Both the position numbers and the translations under genes were made by a program. The notes beneath the pieces were generated by a model, which did no database searches, was not told the origin of the DNA, and was given only the letters and a program-made list of their open reading frames with translations. Below are positions 31,242-40,664 of a stretch of 47,786 nucleotides of DNA, piece by piece (position 1 is the first letter of the stretch; every line of letters starts with the position of its first letter). The stretch is from Mycolicibacterium peregrinum (GTDB lineage: Bacteria > Actinomycetota > Actinomycetes > Mycobacteriales > Mycobacteriaceae). Where the stretch lies: assembly GCF_001665625.1 (NCBI RefSeq), contig NZ_LZSY01000036.1, positions 1 to 47,786 of the forward strand. Reading direction: 5' to 3'.

Positions 31242-31562
31242 GTGAGCACCCCGCACGCCGATGCGCAGCTGGCCGCTGCGGACGACATCGATTCGTCCGC
31301 CGCCAGCGCCTACGACACGCCGCTGGGCATCACCAACCCGCCCATCGACGAGTTGCTGGACCGCGCGTCGAGCAAGTACGCGTTGGTGATCTACGCCGCC
31401 AAGCGGGCGCGTCAGATCAACGATTACTACAACCAGCTCGGCGACGGCATTCTTGAGTACGTCGGCCCTCTGGTCGAGCCCGGTCTGCAGGAGAAGCCGC
31501 TGTCGATCGCGATGCGGGAGATCCACGAGGACCTGCTCGAGCACACCGAGGGCGGCGAGTAG
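31242..31562 (+). CDS. rpoZ: RNA polymerase omega subunit
   Basis: This 106-aa protein starts at GTG 31242 behind AGGAG. The core is [32 protein letters not shown], the omega signature, followed by [22 protein letters not shown], the longer actinobacterial C-terminus. Omega wraps the beta' subunit C-terminus and helps polymerase assembly. In mycobacteria the (p)ppGpp link seen in E. coli is not established by this sequence. coaBC starts 19 bases after its stop. Confidence 0.96.
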   Translation: MSTPHADAQLAAADDIDSSAASAYDTPLGITNPPIDELLDRASSKYALVIYAAKRARQINDYYNQLGDGILEYVGPLVEPGLQEKPLSIAMREIHEDLLEHTEGGE

Positions 31563-31581
31563 CCAGGCCAGGGCCGGAGAC

Positions 31582-32829
31582 GTGAGCGCGGGTAAGCGAA
31601 TCGTCGTCGGTGTGGCCGGCGGCATTGCCGCCTACAAGGCGTGCACCCTGGTCCGCCAACTCGCCGAGGCGGGCCATTCGGTACGCGTGCTGCCCACCGA
31701 GTCGGCTCTGCGCTTCGTCGGCGCCGCCACCTTTGAGGCCCTGTCGGGCAATCCCGTGCACACCGGTGTGTTCACCGATGTGCACGAGGTTCCGCACGTC
31801 CGCATCGGGCAGGAAGCCGATCTGGTGGTCGTCGCACCCGCGACCGCCGACCTGCTGGCGCGTGCCGTGGCAGGCCGCGCCGACGACCTGTTGACCGCCA
31901 CTCTGCTGACGGCGCGATGTCCGGTGCTGTTCGCGCCCGCGATGCACACCGAGATGTGGTTTCACCCGGCCACCGTCGACAACGTGGCCACATTGCGCCG
32001 TCGGGGCGCGGTGGTGCTCGAACCGGCCTCCGGCCGGCTCACAGGCGCCGACAGCGGTGCAGGACGGCTCCCCGAGGCCGAAGAGATCGCCACGTTCGCC
32101 CAGTTGCTGCTGGAACGGGGCGACGCCCTGCCATATGACCTGGCCGGCGTCAAGGCGCTGGTGACGGCCGGCGGGACCCGTGAGCCCATCGATCCGGTGC
32201 GGTTCATCGGCAACCGCAGCTCGGGCAAGCAGGGATACGCCGTGGCCCGGGTTTTGGCCCAGCGCGGCGCCGACGTGACGCTTGTCGCGGGTAACACCGC
32301 CGGTCTGGTCGACCCGGCCGGCGTCGACGTCGTACACATCGGTTCTGCCGCCCAGTTGCGGGACGCGGTGTCCAAGTACGCCCCCGAGGCCAATGTTCTG
32401 GTGATGGCCGCCGCCGTCGCCGATTTCCGGCCCGCAAAGGTAGCCACCAGCAAGATCAAGAAGGGCAGCGCCTCCGAGCCCAATTCCATCGACCTCGTCC
32501 GCAACGACGACGTGCTCGCCGGTGCAGTGCGCGCCCGGACCGAGGGACAGCTGCCGAACATGCGGGCCATCGTCGGCTTCGCCGCCGAGACCGGCGATGC
32601 CAATGGCGACGTGCTGTTCCACGCCAGGGCCAAGCTCCAGCGCAAGGGATGCGATCTGCTGGTGGTGAACGCAGTGGGGGAGAACCGTGCGTTCGAGGTG
32701 GACAACAACGACGGTTGGTTGCTGAGCGCGGACGGCGCCGAGGCTGCACTCGAGCACGGTTCGAAGACGCTGATGGCCACCCGTATCGTGGACGCGATCG
32801 GGGCGTTCCTGGGCAAGCACGACGGGTGA
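31582..32829 (+). CDS. coaBC: Bifunctional phosphopantothenoylcysteine decarboxylase / synthetase
   Basis: The start is GTG 31582 ([20 protein letters not shown]); the frame opens inside rpoZ, but this GTG follows GGGCCGGAGA. The 415-aa protein has the flavin-binding CoaC half ([38 protein letters not shown], then PAMHTEMW). The CoaB half starts near residue 190 ([26 protein letters not shown]), with AAAVADFRP and the late [12 protein letters not shown]. It joins CTP-activated phosphopantothenate to cysteine and decarboxylates the product to phosphopantetheine on the way to CoA. It is the last gene of the tight mihF-gmk-rpoZ-coaBC group; metK has its own promoter-like leader. Confidence 0.95.
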   Translation: MSAGKRIVVGVAGGIAAYKACTLVRQLAEAGHSVRVLPTESALRFVGAATFEALSGNPVHTGVFTDVHEVPHVRIGQEADLVVVAPATADLLARAVAGRADDLLTATLLTARCPVLFAPAMHTEMWFHPATVDNVATLRRRGAVVLEPASGRLTGADSGAGRLPEAEEIATFAQLLLERGDALPYDLAGVKALVTAGGTREPIDPVRFIGNRSSGKQGYAVARVLAQRGADVTLVAGNTAGLVDPAGVDVVHIGSAAQLRDAVSKYAPEANVLVMAAAVADFRPAKVATSKIKKGSASEPNSIDLVRNDDVLAGAVRARTEGQLPNMRAIVGFAAETGDANGDVLFHARAKLQRKGCDLLVVNAVGENRAFEVDNNDGWLLSADGAEAALEHGSKTLMATRIVDAIGAFLGKHDG

Positions 32830-32880
32830 CGTCACGTACTCAATGTGCGGATAAGGGTTGCGCATCGGCGTCCCACGCGC

Positions 32881-32907
32881 TTGGGTGCAACAGGGCATAG
32901 ATATTAT
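32881..32907 (+). promoter_or_regulatory. Candidate sigma-A-type promoter of metK
   Basis: TTGGGT (32881-32886) and TATTAT (32902-32907) are separated by 15 bases in an AT-rich patch that is unusual for this genome. Transcription would start near 32914 and give a leader of about 57 bases before the GTG. The spacer is on the short side, so the exact boxes are uncertain. Confidence 0.45.
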
Positions 32908-32931
32908 TCGCCTAACTAAGTAGTTTTGAGA

Positions 32932-32947
32932 CTGAAAACTTTTTCAG
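32932..32947 (+). promoter_or_regulatory. Perfect A/T-rich inverted repeat in the metK leader
   Basis: CTGAAAA and TTTTCAG are arranged around a 2-base centre, 23 bases before the metK start codon. The 2-base centre is too short for a stable RNA hairpin, so a protein-binding operator is the better reading. It lies downstream of the predicted transcription start, where a repressor would block elongation. Confidence 0.4.
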
Positions 32948-32970
32948 ATCGGCAAGGAAGGAAGCGGACC

Positions 32971-34170
<1,200 letters not shown>

Positions 34171-34180
34171 CAATTCCTGC

Positions 34181-34213
34181 CAACAGCCCCCGATCGCTGA
34201 TCGGGGGCTGTTG
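34181..34213 (+). terminator. Strong hairpin terminator after metK
   Basis: The arms 34181-34195 and 34199-34213 are a perfect 15-bp inverted repeat with a 3-base loop and a core of CCCCCGATC/GATCGGGGG. It begins 10 bases after the metK stop. The following TGTTTCC is only a weak U tract, as is common for mycobacterial intrinsic terminators. Confidence 0.75.
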
Positions 34214-34240
34214 TGTTTCCCCGCGCCATCGCCGCGAGAC

Positions 34241-34285
34241 CAACGCCATGGTCGTGATTCTTCGGGCGGAGCGACCATGGCGTTG
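34241..34285. repeat. Second long inverted repeat between metK and the TetR gene
   Basis: CAACGCCATGGTCG (34241-34254) and its exact complement (34272-34285) form a 14-bp stem with a 17-base loop, between the convergent metK and TetR genes. It ends 16 bases before the TetR stop, so it could terminate the minus-strand transcript. It has no T run on either side, so a repeat element or a binding dyad is also possible. Confidence 0.5.
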
Positions 34286-34301
34286 ATCTGGGCGGGGTTG
34301 A

Positions 34302-34901
34302 TCAGGTGCGGTAGCGCTCTACGACGCGGCCGGCGAGTGTGCGTGCGCGCACCAGTCCGGCATCGGTGCCGAACAGCTCGCGACGGGTGTTGCCCGCACA
34401 CAGGTAGGCATCGACGCGGAAGGCGTCTTCGGCAGGATCGGGTGAACCCGCTACGGAGAATTCGTTTTCCAGCAGATCCAGCCACTCCTGCTTGAGATTT
34501 CGCACCGCGTCGGCCACGGGGCCGGTGCGACGCCCGAACTCGACCGATGTCGCCGATACGAAGCAACCGCCGGGGAACACCTCGGCGCGCAGGTACGCCA
34601 ACCAGGAATCGAGAAGGGCAGCGAGCCGCGCGGCTCCGGGCGGACAGCTCAGCGCCGGACGGATTACGACGTCGATGTAGACCTGGCGCGCTTCAGCTAC
34701 TGCGGCCAGTTGGATCGCCTCCCGGTTGTCGAAGACCGTGAGGATTCCGCTTTTGCTCACCCCGGTCGAGGTGGACAGGCCACCCACGGTAATCCCGTCC
34801 AGGCCGTGTGTGGTGGCGATGTCTGCAGCAGTACGCGCGACCAGGCGACGGGTGGCATCGCCACGCGCTCTCCGCCCGTCAGCTGCAGGCAAAACGGTCA
34901 T
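34302..34901 (-). CDS. TetR-family repressor
   Basis: The start is ATG 34901 (MTVLPAADGRRARGDATRRLVARTA); the frame extends to 34958, but the extra residues look untranslated and would crowd the promoter. The 199-aa protein has the TetR helix-turn-helix at about 20-60 (AADIATTHGLDGITVGGLSTSTGVSKSGILTVFDNREA). The ligand domain contains FPGGCFVSATSVEFGRRTGPV. It diverges from the SRPBCC gene, with a perfect 20-bp palindrome in the gap, and should repress that gene and itself. The ligand is unknown; the size and pattern suit a small lipophilic effector. Confidence 0.88.
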   Translation of the reverse strand: MTVLPAADGRRARGDATRRLVARTAADIATTHGLDGITVGGLSTSTGVSKSGILTVFDNREAIQLAAVAEARQVYIDVVIRPALSCPPGAARLAALLDSWLAYLRAEVFPGGCFVSATSVEFGRRTGPVADAVRNLKQEWLDLLENEFSVAGSPDPAEDAFRVDAYLCAGNTRRELFGTDAGLVRARTLAGRVVERYRT

Positions 34902-34966
34902 CAGTTCACAGTAGCCACACTCTGGACGTGGGGTGGCCGAGTCGCGTACGGTCGACATTGGCCAAT

Positions 34967-34986
34967 ATACGACCGATCGGTCGTAT
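34967..34986. promoter_or_regulatory. Perfect 20-bp palindrome, predicted TetR operator
   Basis: The half-sites ATACGACCGA and TCGGTCGTAT abut without a spacer. The palindrome lies 65 bases from the TetR start and 14 bases before the SRPBCC start, in the shared promoter region. The short, exact dyad with TACGACCG-type half-sites is what TetR dimers commonly bind. Assignment to the adjacent regulator is inference from position. Confidence 0.75.
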
Positions 34987-35000
34987 TGATCGGAGGGGTA

Positions 35001-35474
35001 ATGACCACCAGCTTCAAGGCGCTACTGGAACGCCAGATCGCCATCGAGACAACATCTTCCGTGGTCTGGGAGATCATCCGCGACGTCCGACGCATGTCAC
35101 AGTGGAGCCCGCAGGTGATATCGGTGAAGCTGCGCGAACCCGACGATGACATCCGGCTGGGTTCCACGTTCACCAACCTCAACCACCAGGGTGAGCTTGA
35201 GTGGATCACGCACGGCGAGGTGGTGCGGTACGAGCCGGAGAAAGAGATCGCCTTCCGCATCGCCGAGAACTATGCGATCTGGTCGTTCTCGATCAGCGCT
35301 GACGATGCCGGTGCCACGGTGCTGACACAACGGCGCGAGACCCCCGACGGAATATCGCAACTTTCGCTCGATCTGACCGAGTCGCACCTCGGCGGACAGC
35401 AGGCCTTCACCGAACAACTGGAAGTCGGAATGGAGCAGACCCTCGCCGCCATCAAGGCATGCGCCGAGGCCTGA
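35001..35474 (+). CDS. SRPBCC (START-like / polyketide cyclase-like) protein
   Basis: The start is ATG 35001 (MTTSFKALLERQIAIETTSSVVWEI) directly behind GGAGGGG; the much longer open frame from 34710 would run through the operator. The 157-aa protein has the SRPBCC layout: an initial strand with VVWEIIRDVRRMSQWSPQV, then GSTFTNLNHQGELEW, GEVVRYEPEKEIAFRI, and a C-terminal helix GMEQTLAAIKA. Such proteins hold a hydrophobic ligand in a deep pocket and can be cyclases, dehydratases or carriers. It is divergent from, and probably repressed by, the TetR protein. It converges on the monooxygenase gene with 4 bases between the two. Confidence 0.85.
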   Translation: MTTSFKALLERQIAIETTSSVVWEIIRDVRRMSQWSPQVISVKLREPDDDIRLGSTFTNLNHQGELEWITHGEVVRYEPEKEIAFRIAENYAIWSFSISADDAGATVLTQRRETPDGISQLSLDLTESHLGGQQAFTEQLEVGMEQTLAAIKACAEA

Positions 35475-35478
35475 CGAG

Positions 35479-36951
35479 CTAGGAGGTGAACGCGTAGTCG
35501 TCGAGGTCGAAAGTCCTGCTGCGCCAGTAGGCTTCGACTGTGGTGGCGGGCCTCAGTGGCACGTCACCGTTGCGGTCGAAGTAGTAGCTGTTGGCCAGGT
35601 TGCAGCTGTCCTGCCAGAAGATCTGGCGGTGACGCTTGCGCATCATCTCCGCGAAATACCGGTCGTTGGCCTCCTGGCGGACCTCGACGCGGCGGGCCGC
35701 ACGACGGTCGGCCTGCGCGATACACCGCACCAGATGCCGGGTTTGGGCCTCGATCAGCGCGAAGTACGACGACCCGACGTAGCCGTACGGGCCCATCACC
35801 GAGAAGAAGTTGGCGAATCCGGGGACGCTGACGCCTTCGTAGGCCTGCATTCGGTGCTGCATCCAGAACTCGCTGAGTGACTGTCCGCCCGACCCCACGA
35901 TCTCGAAGGGCAGCGCATCCACGTCCATCACCTTGAAGCCGGTGGCCAGGATGAGCACGTCAACGTCGTGGCTCTCCCCGTCAGCCGTCGCGACACCGGA
36001 TCCGGTGATCTTGTCGATCGGTTCGGTGACCAACCGGACATTGTCCCGGTTGAAGGTGGCCAGGTAGCTGTTGTGGAAGCCGGGTCGTTTACATCCCACC
36101 GCGTACCGCGGTGTGAGTTTGTCGCGTACCTCGGGATCACCGACCTGTTGGCGCAGATAGGCCCGTCCGGCTGCGCCGGCGCGCTGGGCGAAGGGGTTGA
36201 TGGTGAAGTACTGCGCGGCCAGCGGGAAGGTGAATTCCACATACGCCTGGCTGATCAGCCGGTGCAACGTCCGGCCGCCGGGCAGCCGCATCAGTCTGCG
36301 CGCGATCGGTGGGATCGGCACGTCGAACTTGGGGAAGCACCAGATCGGTGTCCGTTGAAAGACGGTGAGCTGCTCGACCTTCGGGGCGATCTCGGGGATC
36401 ACCTGGACCGCAGAGGCACCGGTGCCGATGATGGCCACCCGTTTGCCGGTGAGATCCTGGGTGTGGTCCCACCGGGCGGTGTGCACGGTGGTCCCGGCGA
36501 AGGAGTCCACGCCGTCGATCTCCGGCAGCTTCGGGATGGTCAACACGCCGCTGGCATTGACCAGGAATCGGGCCGCCAGTATCGCGCCCGACTCGAGTTC
36601 GGCCCGCCACAGGTTCTCGTCGTCATCGAAGACCGCTCGTGTGACGGTGGCGTTGAACCGGATCCGGGGGCGCAGGCCGTATTTGTCGACGCAGGTGTCG
36701 GCGTAGGTGCGCAACTCGTTTCCGGGGGCGTAGGTGCGGGACCAATCCCGCGACTGTTCGAACGAGAACTGGTAGGAGAACGATGGGATATCCACGGCCA
36801 CACCGGGATAGGTGTTCCAGAACCAGGTCCCGCCAGCCCCGTTGCCGGCCTCCAGAATCTGGTAGTCGTGCAGGCCGGCCTTGTCCAGCGCGATGGCCGT
36901 GCCGATGCCGGAGAATCCGGCGCCGATGATGAGCGTGTGAAAGTCGGGCAT
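35479..36951 (-). CDS. FAD-dependent Baeyer-Villiger-type monooxygenase (Rv1393c-like)
   Basis: This 490-aa protein starts at ATG 36951, overlapping the P450 stop by one base (TGATG). The FAD motif is IIGAGFSGIG with GGTWFWNTYPG. The family fingerprint is intact as FAGTTVHTARW, with the expected histidine, unlike the other such enzyme in this window. The NADPH motif is GTGASAVQ, and the late LILATGFK is present. It probably oxygenates a ketone or a sulfur/nitrogen group; the substrate is unknown. The place next to metK and a P450 matches Rv1393c in M. tuberculosis. Co-transcription with the P450 gene suggests consecutive oxidation steps on one lipophilic substrate. Confidence 0.92.
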   Translation of the reverse strand: MPDFHTLIIGAGFSGIGTAIALDKAGLHDYQILEAGNGAGGTWFWNTYPGVAVDIPSFSYQFSFEQSRDWSRTYAPGNELRTYADTCVDKYGLRPRIRFNATVTRAVFDDDENLWRAELESGAILAARFLVNASGVLTIPKLPEIDGVDSFAGTTVHTARWDHTQDLTGKRVAIIGTGASAVQVIPEIAPKVEQLTVFQRTPIWCFPKFDVPIPPIARRLMRLPGGRTLHRLISQAYVEFTFPLAAQYFTINPFAQRAGAAGRAYLRQQVGDPEVRDKLTPRYAVGCKRPGFHNSYLATFNRDNVRLVTEPIDKITGSGVATADGESHDVDVLILATGFKVMDVDALPFEIVGSGGQSLSEFWMQHRMQAYEGVSVPGFANFFSVMGPYGYVGSSYFALIEAQTRHLVRCIAQADRRAARRVEVRQEANDRYFAEMMRKRHRQIFWQDSCNLANSYYFDRNGDVPLRPATTVEAYWRSRTFDLDDYAFTS

Positions 36952-38330
36952 CAGGCCACCTCCCGGCTGCGTCCGATCATGTGGACGCCGTGTTTGGGTC
37001 GCAATGTCAACGTAGCCTCCATCTCCACCGAGTGGTCAGGATCGAGATCGAAAACGAACCGTTGGCTCATGATCGCGGCAATCAACACCATCTCCATCAG
37101 GGCGAAACTCTGGCCGATGCAGATCCGGCGCCCGCCGCCGAACGGCAGGTATGCCGAGCGCGGCCGGTTCTTGGCGGCGTCACCGAGAAATCGGTTGGGG
37201 TCAAAGGTGTCCGGATCGGGCCACCACCGCTTGTCGTGGTGAATCTGATGAATCGGGATGATGACCGTCGTGCCCGGACGAATATGGTGGCCGTCGATTT
37301 CGTCGGGCTCGACCGCCTCGCGCGCGATGATCCATACCGCGGAGTGACAACGCTGCGACTCCTGTAGACACGCAGTGGTCCACGGCATCCGGGTCAGGTC
37401 GCCGTCCGTCGGACGGCCCGCTCCCAGCACGGAGTCCACCTCGGCCAGCATCCGGTCCCGGGCGTCGGGGTGGCGCGCCATCAGGTACCAGAACCACGAC
37501 ATCGCGTTGGCCGTAGTCTCGTGCCCCGCGAGCATGAAAGTCAGCGCTTCGTCCCGGACCCGCTGGCGGGGCCAGGTGCCATCGTCCGCGCCGAACAATA
37601 CGTTGAGCAGGTCGGCCGATTCGGTGGGGTGGGAGAGACGCTCGTCGAGCACGGCGTTCACCGCGGCATCCAGGGCCAGGGCGATGCGCTGACCTTCGCG
37701 CAGCGGCGGCGGCAGCGGGATCCCCGAATACGTGCTCGCCGCCATGGCGTCGTAGACCGGGCGGGGGAGCAGGCCCAAAAGACCCAGCCGGGCCAGCTTC
37801 TCGGTGCGCCTGAGCCCGCGCGTGGTGAGGTCTCGCATGCTGTGGACGATCGGTCCGAAATCCTGGCTGAACAGGGCGTTGGACACGACCCGCAGAGTGG
37901 TTTCCACCATGGCGGCATGCATGTCGAACCGGACGCCGTCACCGCCTTCGGCGAGTTCGTCGGTGGCTCGCGCGATCGGGGCGATCATCAGGTCGACGAT
38001 GTCGTTGAGATGACGACGTGCGAACGTCGGGTTCAGCGCCGCGCGGTGGTAGGCCCAGGAGTCACCCTCGTCGGTCAGCAGATTTATCCCCGCTGCGGCA
38101 CGGATCGGTTCGTACTCGTTCGATTTGACGTAGCGCAGGCGCGCTTGGTGCAGCACGTGGTCGACGTAGTCAGGATGCGCGATCGATACGAAACGTCGTC
38201 CTGCGCAGCGGTATCGGGTGATATCGCGGCCCTGAGTGCGGGTCAGGAAGCCGCTGTCGGTGCTGAATCCGACCGTGATCGCCTCGCGGGTCATGGTCCA
38301 CGTGCTCAGTCGTGCCGCCGGTGCCGCCAT
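36951..38330 (-). CDS. Cytochrome P450 (CYP132-like)
   Basis: The start is placed at ATG 38330 (MAAPAARLSTWTM); the frame extends to 38450 across the divergent AraC promoter, which is unlikely to be coding. The 459-aa protein has the I-helix motif AGHETTA, the ExxR motif as LQESQR and the heme loop FGGGRRICIGQ with the Cys ligand. It also has PDTFDPNRFLG upstream of the heme loop. It is a class I-type bacterial P450 needing ferredoxin and reductase; none is encoded nearby. Gene order equals cyp132 (Rv1394c) with a divergent AraC regulator. The similarity to fatty-acid-hydroxylating CYP4-type proteins is an impression only. Confidence 0.92.
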   Translation of the reverse strand: MAAPAARLSTWTMTREAITVGFSTDSGFLTRTQGRDITRYRCAGRRFVSIAHPDYVDHVLHQARLRYVKSNEYEPIRAAAGINLLTDEGDSWAYHRAALNPTFARRHLNDIVDLMIAPIARATDELAEGGDGVRFDMHAAMVETTLRVVSNALFSQDFGPIVHSMRDLTTRGLRRTEKLARLGLLGLLPRPVYDAMAASTYSGIPLPPPLREGQRIALALDAAVNAVLDERLSHPTESADLLNVLFGADDGTWPRQRVRDEALTFMLAGHETTANAMSWFWYLMARHPDARDRMLAEVDSVLGAGRPTDGDLTRMPWTTACLQESQRCHSAVWIIAREAVEPDEIDGHHIRPGTTVIIPIHQIHHDKRWWPDPDTFDPNRFLGDAAKNRPRSAYLPFGGGRRICIGQSFALMEMVLIAAIMSQRFVFDLDPDHSVEMEATLTLRPKHGVHMIGRSREVA

Positions 38331-38416
38331 GAATTCAGCGTATGAATGACAAGGGGAGCGGGGAATGGGACTATCGGACACAGAGTTGGGATTTTGGGAC
38401 AGCGGGCGGGGAGCCA

Positions 38417-39475
38417 ATGGCCAGGTCAGGATCGATCTCGCGGTCAACATGGTCGGCCGATGTATGCCATCCGATCCACGCCACCCGCGTGTTGTGCGAG
38501 GTGGCGGTCGAGCGCGGAGTCCCGGCGGCGCAGGTCCTGGCCGGGACCGGCATCACGCCGGCAGACCTCGATGATCCCGACTGCGTGATCAGCGCACACG
38601 ACGAGATCCTGGCCGTCCGTCGGCTGCAGGCTCGGCTGCCCGACGCGCCCGGACTGGGGGCCGATGTGGGTGGCAGGTCGGCGCTGACGCACATGGGCCT
38701 GTTCGGGTTCGCGGTCATGTCGTGTGCCACGTTGCGTGAATTGTTCAGCATAGGGATGCGCTACTTCGCCCTGACCACATTGCAGATCGATCTTCAGCTG
38801 TTCGAGGGCGTCGACGAATGCGTGCTGGAACTCAACGTGGACCACCTGCCCGGCGATGTCCAACGCTTCTTCATCGAACGTGATGTCGCCGGAATTGTCG
38901 CCACGACCGCAAGTTTCGCCGCTCCGGTGGTGGCCCAGTACGCCGACCGCATATTCGCCGAGGTGTCGATCGATGAGCACGTACTGCAACCGTTACTGAC
39001 CCTGATGCCGCTCCCGGACGTGGCGTTCGGCCGTGCCCACTCCCGACTGCACTTCCCTCGCGCCATGCTGGACGAGCCCCTGCCACAAGCCGATCCCTAC
39101 ACCCTCGATCTGTGCATCGCTCAGTGTGACGTGCTGATGCAGCGCTACGAGCAACGTCGTGGGATCACTGCGGTAGTGCGCAGCAAGCTTTTTCGAGACC
39201 CCGGCCGGATTCCGGCACTGCCAGAGGTCGCCGCCGAACTGGGTGTCCATCCGCGAACCCTGCGACGCCGCCTGGCCGACGAGGGAACCACGTTCCGGGC
39301 ACTGGTCAACGAGGCCCGGTCAGCGCTCGCCGTCGATCTGCTGTGCAGCGTCGGGCTGACGGTCGAGGAGGTTTCGCGACGCCTCGGCTACAGCGAGACC
39401 TCGACGTTCTGCCATGCGTTCAAACGCTGGCACGGCATGCCACCCAGTGCGTTTCACGCCGTGGCACACATGTGA
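38417..39475 (+). CDS. AraC-family regulator (Rv1395-like), divergent from the P450 gene
   Basis: The chosen start is ATG 38417 ([13 protein letters not shown]), behind GGGGAG, giving 352 aa, close to the length I recall for Rv1395. An ATG at 38342 would leave only 11 bases to the P450 start. The N-terminal sensor domain contains [26 protein letters not shown] and [15 protein letters not shown]. The C-terminal AraC domain is [26 protein letters not shown] with [29 protein letters not shown], complete at the end. Rv1395 has been described as controlling itself and cyp132, and a similar role is expected here. It converges on the DUF805-SUFU gene across a GC hairpin. Confidence 0.88.
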   Translation: MARSGSISRSTWSADVCHPIHATRVLCEVAVERGVPAAQVLAGTGITPADLDDPDCVISAHDEILAVRRLQARLPDAPGLGADVGGRSALTHMGLFGFAVMSCATLRELFSIGMRYFALTTLQIDLQLFEGVDECVLELNVDHLPGDVQRFFIERDVAGIVATTASFAAPVVAQYADRIFAEVSIDEHVLQPLLTLMPLPDVAFGRAHSRLHFPRAMLDEPLPQADPYTLDLCIAQCDVLMQRYEQRRGITAVVRSKLFRDPGRIPALPEVAAELGVHPRTLRRRLADEGTTFRALVNEARSALAVDLLCSVGLTVEEVSRRLGYSETSTFCHAFKRWHGMPPSAFHAVAHM

Positions 39476-39480
39476 ATCGG

Positions 39481-39507
39481 GCGCAGGGCGCCCGTGGCCC
39501 CCTGCGC
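39481..39507. terminator. GC hairpin between convergent AraC and DUF805-SUFU genes
   Basis: GCGCAGGG (39481-39488) and CCCTGCGC (39500-39507) form a perfect 8-bp stem with an 11-base loop, 5 bases after the AraC stop. No U tract follows. The position between convergent genes suits a bidirectional terminator, but this is not certain. Confidence 0.45.
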
Positions 39508-39529
39508 GGCACGGTCATGTTGCCGCGGA

Positions 39530-40636
39530 TTACTTGATGTCAGTAACGAGCAGGGGATTGGTCTCGGCCATCTTCTCGAGTACCTGAAGCGTGCCCGCGA
39601 CGCCGTTGTCCAGCGCTTGTGCGGCGGTAACCGTGTCGTCGGAAACTCCGACAAGCTGTACGAAGCGCAGGCGGCCCCCGCCGGTTTCGACCTGCGCGAG
39701 TTGAGGGTCTTCGACGAACATGATTGCGGTCAGGTCGGTTTGGGGATCACCGAGCGTGATCGGGCCACCGACCTTGATGCGGTGACCGATGTCCAGCGCA
39801 TCTGTCCCGCTGAAAACCAGGTCACCCAGCCGTTGGAGGAGACGCAGCGACCAGGTGGGGACTTGTGCTGGCAGCGGTTGGGTGAGGTCGATGTCGGCGG
39901 CCACGCGGAAGGTCCACTCAAAGTCGGCCCAGGTGTCATCCTCGTCGGACGATGGGTCGGACGCGAACACGTTGGAGAACCCGTAGGTGACCAGATGCCA
40001 GTGTGGCTGTGGGGCAGCCGTATTCGGGTACGCGGTGATTCCCCAAATGCCTTGGCCGGGTAAGCGCGCATCGGTGCGGCCGAAATGAGGTGCGACATCG
40101 CCCAGCCCTGGGTACAGCCGCGCGAAGGCAGCATCGATTGCGTCCCATCCGGGGGCCGAATCCGCAGACATGGGGTCCGACGTCACCTTGCGGCGGTCGA
40201 AACGTTGTCCGAGCGGTTTGGACGGCAGTATGCCGAAGACCAATCCGACGTACGGCAGCAACGAGAGCAGGCTCATCCATCCGGACAGGTTGGCGTCGTG
40301 GAGTCTGCGGACCAACAACGCCCAATTTGGAGTCGCGCCCCCGAGTATGACGATGGCGGCGAGTACCAGCGCCAGGCCCCCGAGCGTGCCGTTATCTCCC
40401 GCGACCGCGACAAAAACTCCGCAGAGGAGGAGGGCCAAGGTGTATGCGAGCGCGCCCCACCAGTATTCGCTGCGTGAAGCGCGGCCGGAGAAACGCGCGT
40501 AGCTGCGGAGATAGCGCGACACTGCCTGGGCGAATGTGGCTCCGTAGAGCGGCAGTGTGAGGTCTCGTGGATCGGTCGCTCCGAGAGGTTCGGACGGATG
40601 CTGCGCTTCGGTGGAGGATTCTTCGCTGCGGGTCAT
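39530..40636 (-). CDS. DUF805 membrane domain fused to a suppressor-of-fused (SUFU) domain
   Basis: This 368-aa protein starts at ATG 40636. Residues 31-140 match DUF805: YLRSYARFSGRASRSEYWWGAL, three membrane helices (around 61-80, 83-105 and 118-138), and the conserved LLVRRLHDANLSGWM between the last two. From about 160 the sequence matches the SUFU domain: GIWGITAYPN, PHWHLVTYGFSNVF, FEWTFRVA, LVFSGTDALDIGHRI, LTAIMFVEDPQLAQV and LRFVQLVGVSDD. Bacterial SUFU-family proteins are known mainly as immunity proteins in polymorphic toxin systems, but no toxin gene is adjacent. The fusion would place the SUFU domain at the cytoplasmic membrane. Stand-alone DUF805 and stand-alone SUFU proteins are common; this combination is unfamiliar to me. 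The downstream neighbour is the convergent AraC gene. Confidence 0.85.
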   Translation of the reverse strand: MTRSEESSTEAQHPSEPLGATDPRDLTLPLYGATFAQAVSRYLRSYARFSGRASRSEYWWGALAYTLALLLCGVFVAVAGDNGTLGGLALVLAAIVILGGATPNWALLVRRLHDANLSGWMSLLSLLPYVGLVFGILPSKPLGQRFDRRKVTSDPMSADSAPGWDAIDAAFARLYPGLGDVAPHFGRTDARLPGQGIWGITAYPNTAAPQPHWHLVTYGFSNVFASDPSSDEDDTWADFEWTFRVAADIDLTQPLPAQVPTWSLRLLQRLGDLVFSGTDALDIGHRIKVGGPITLGDPQTDLTAIMFVEDPQLAQVETGGGRLRFVQLVGVSDDTVTAAQALDNGVAGTLQVLEKMAETNPLLVTDIK

Positions 40637-40664
40637 TGGTCCTCTGCTCGATATTCGGTTGTGC

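Noticed and set aside
32830..32970. SAM riboswitch upstream of metK
   Set aside because: I could not find the conserved pairing or motifs of a SAM riboswitch. The predicted leader is only about 57 bases, too short for the known classes.
38331..38450. N-terminal extension of the P450 to 38450
   Set aside because: It would cross the start of the divergent AraC gene, the residues lack P450 character, and the ATG at 38330 gives the usual family length.
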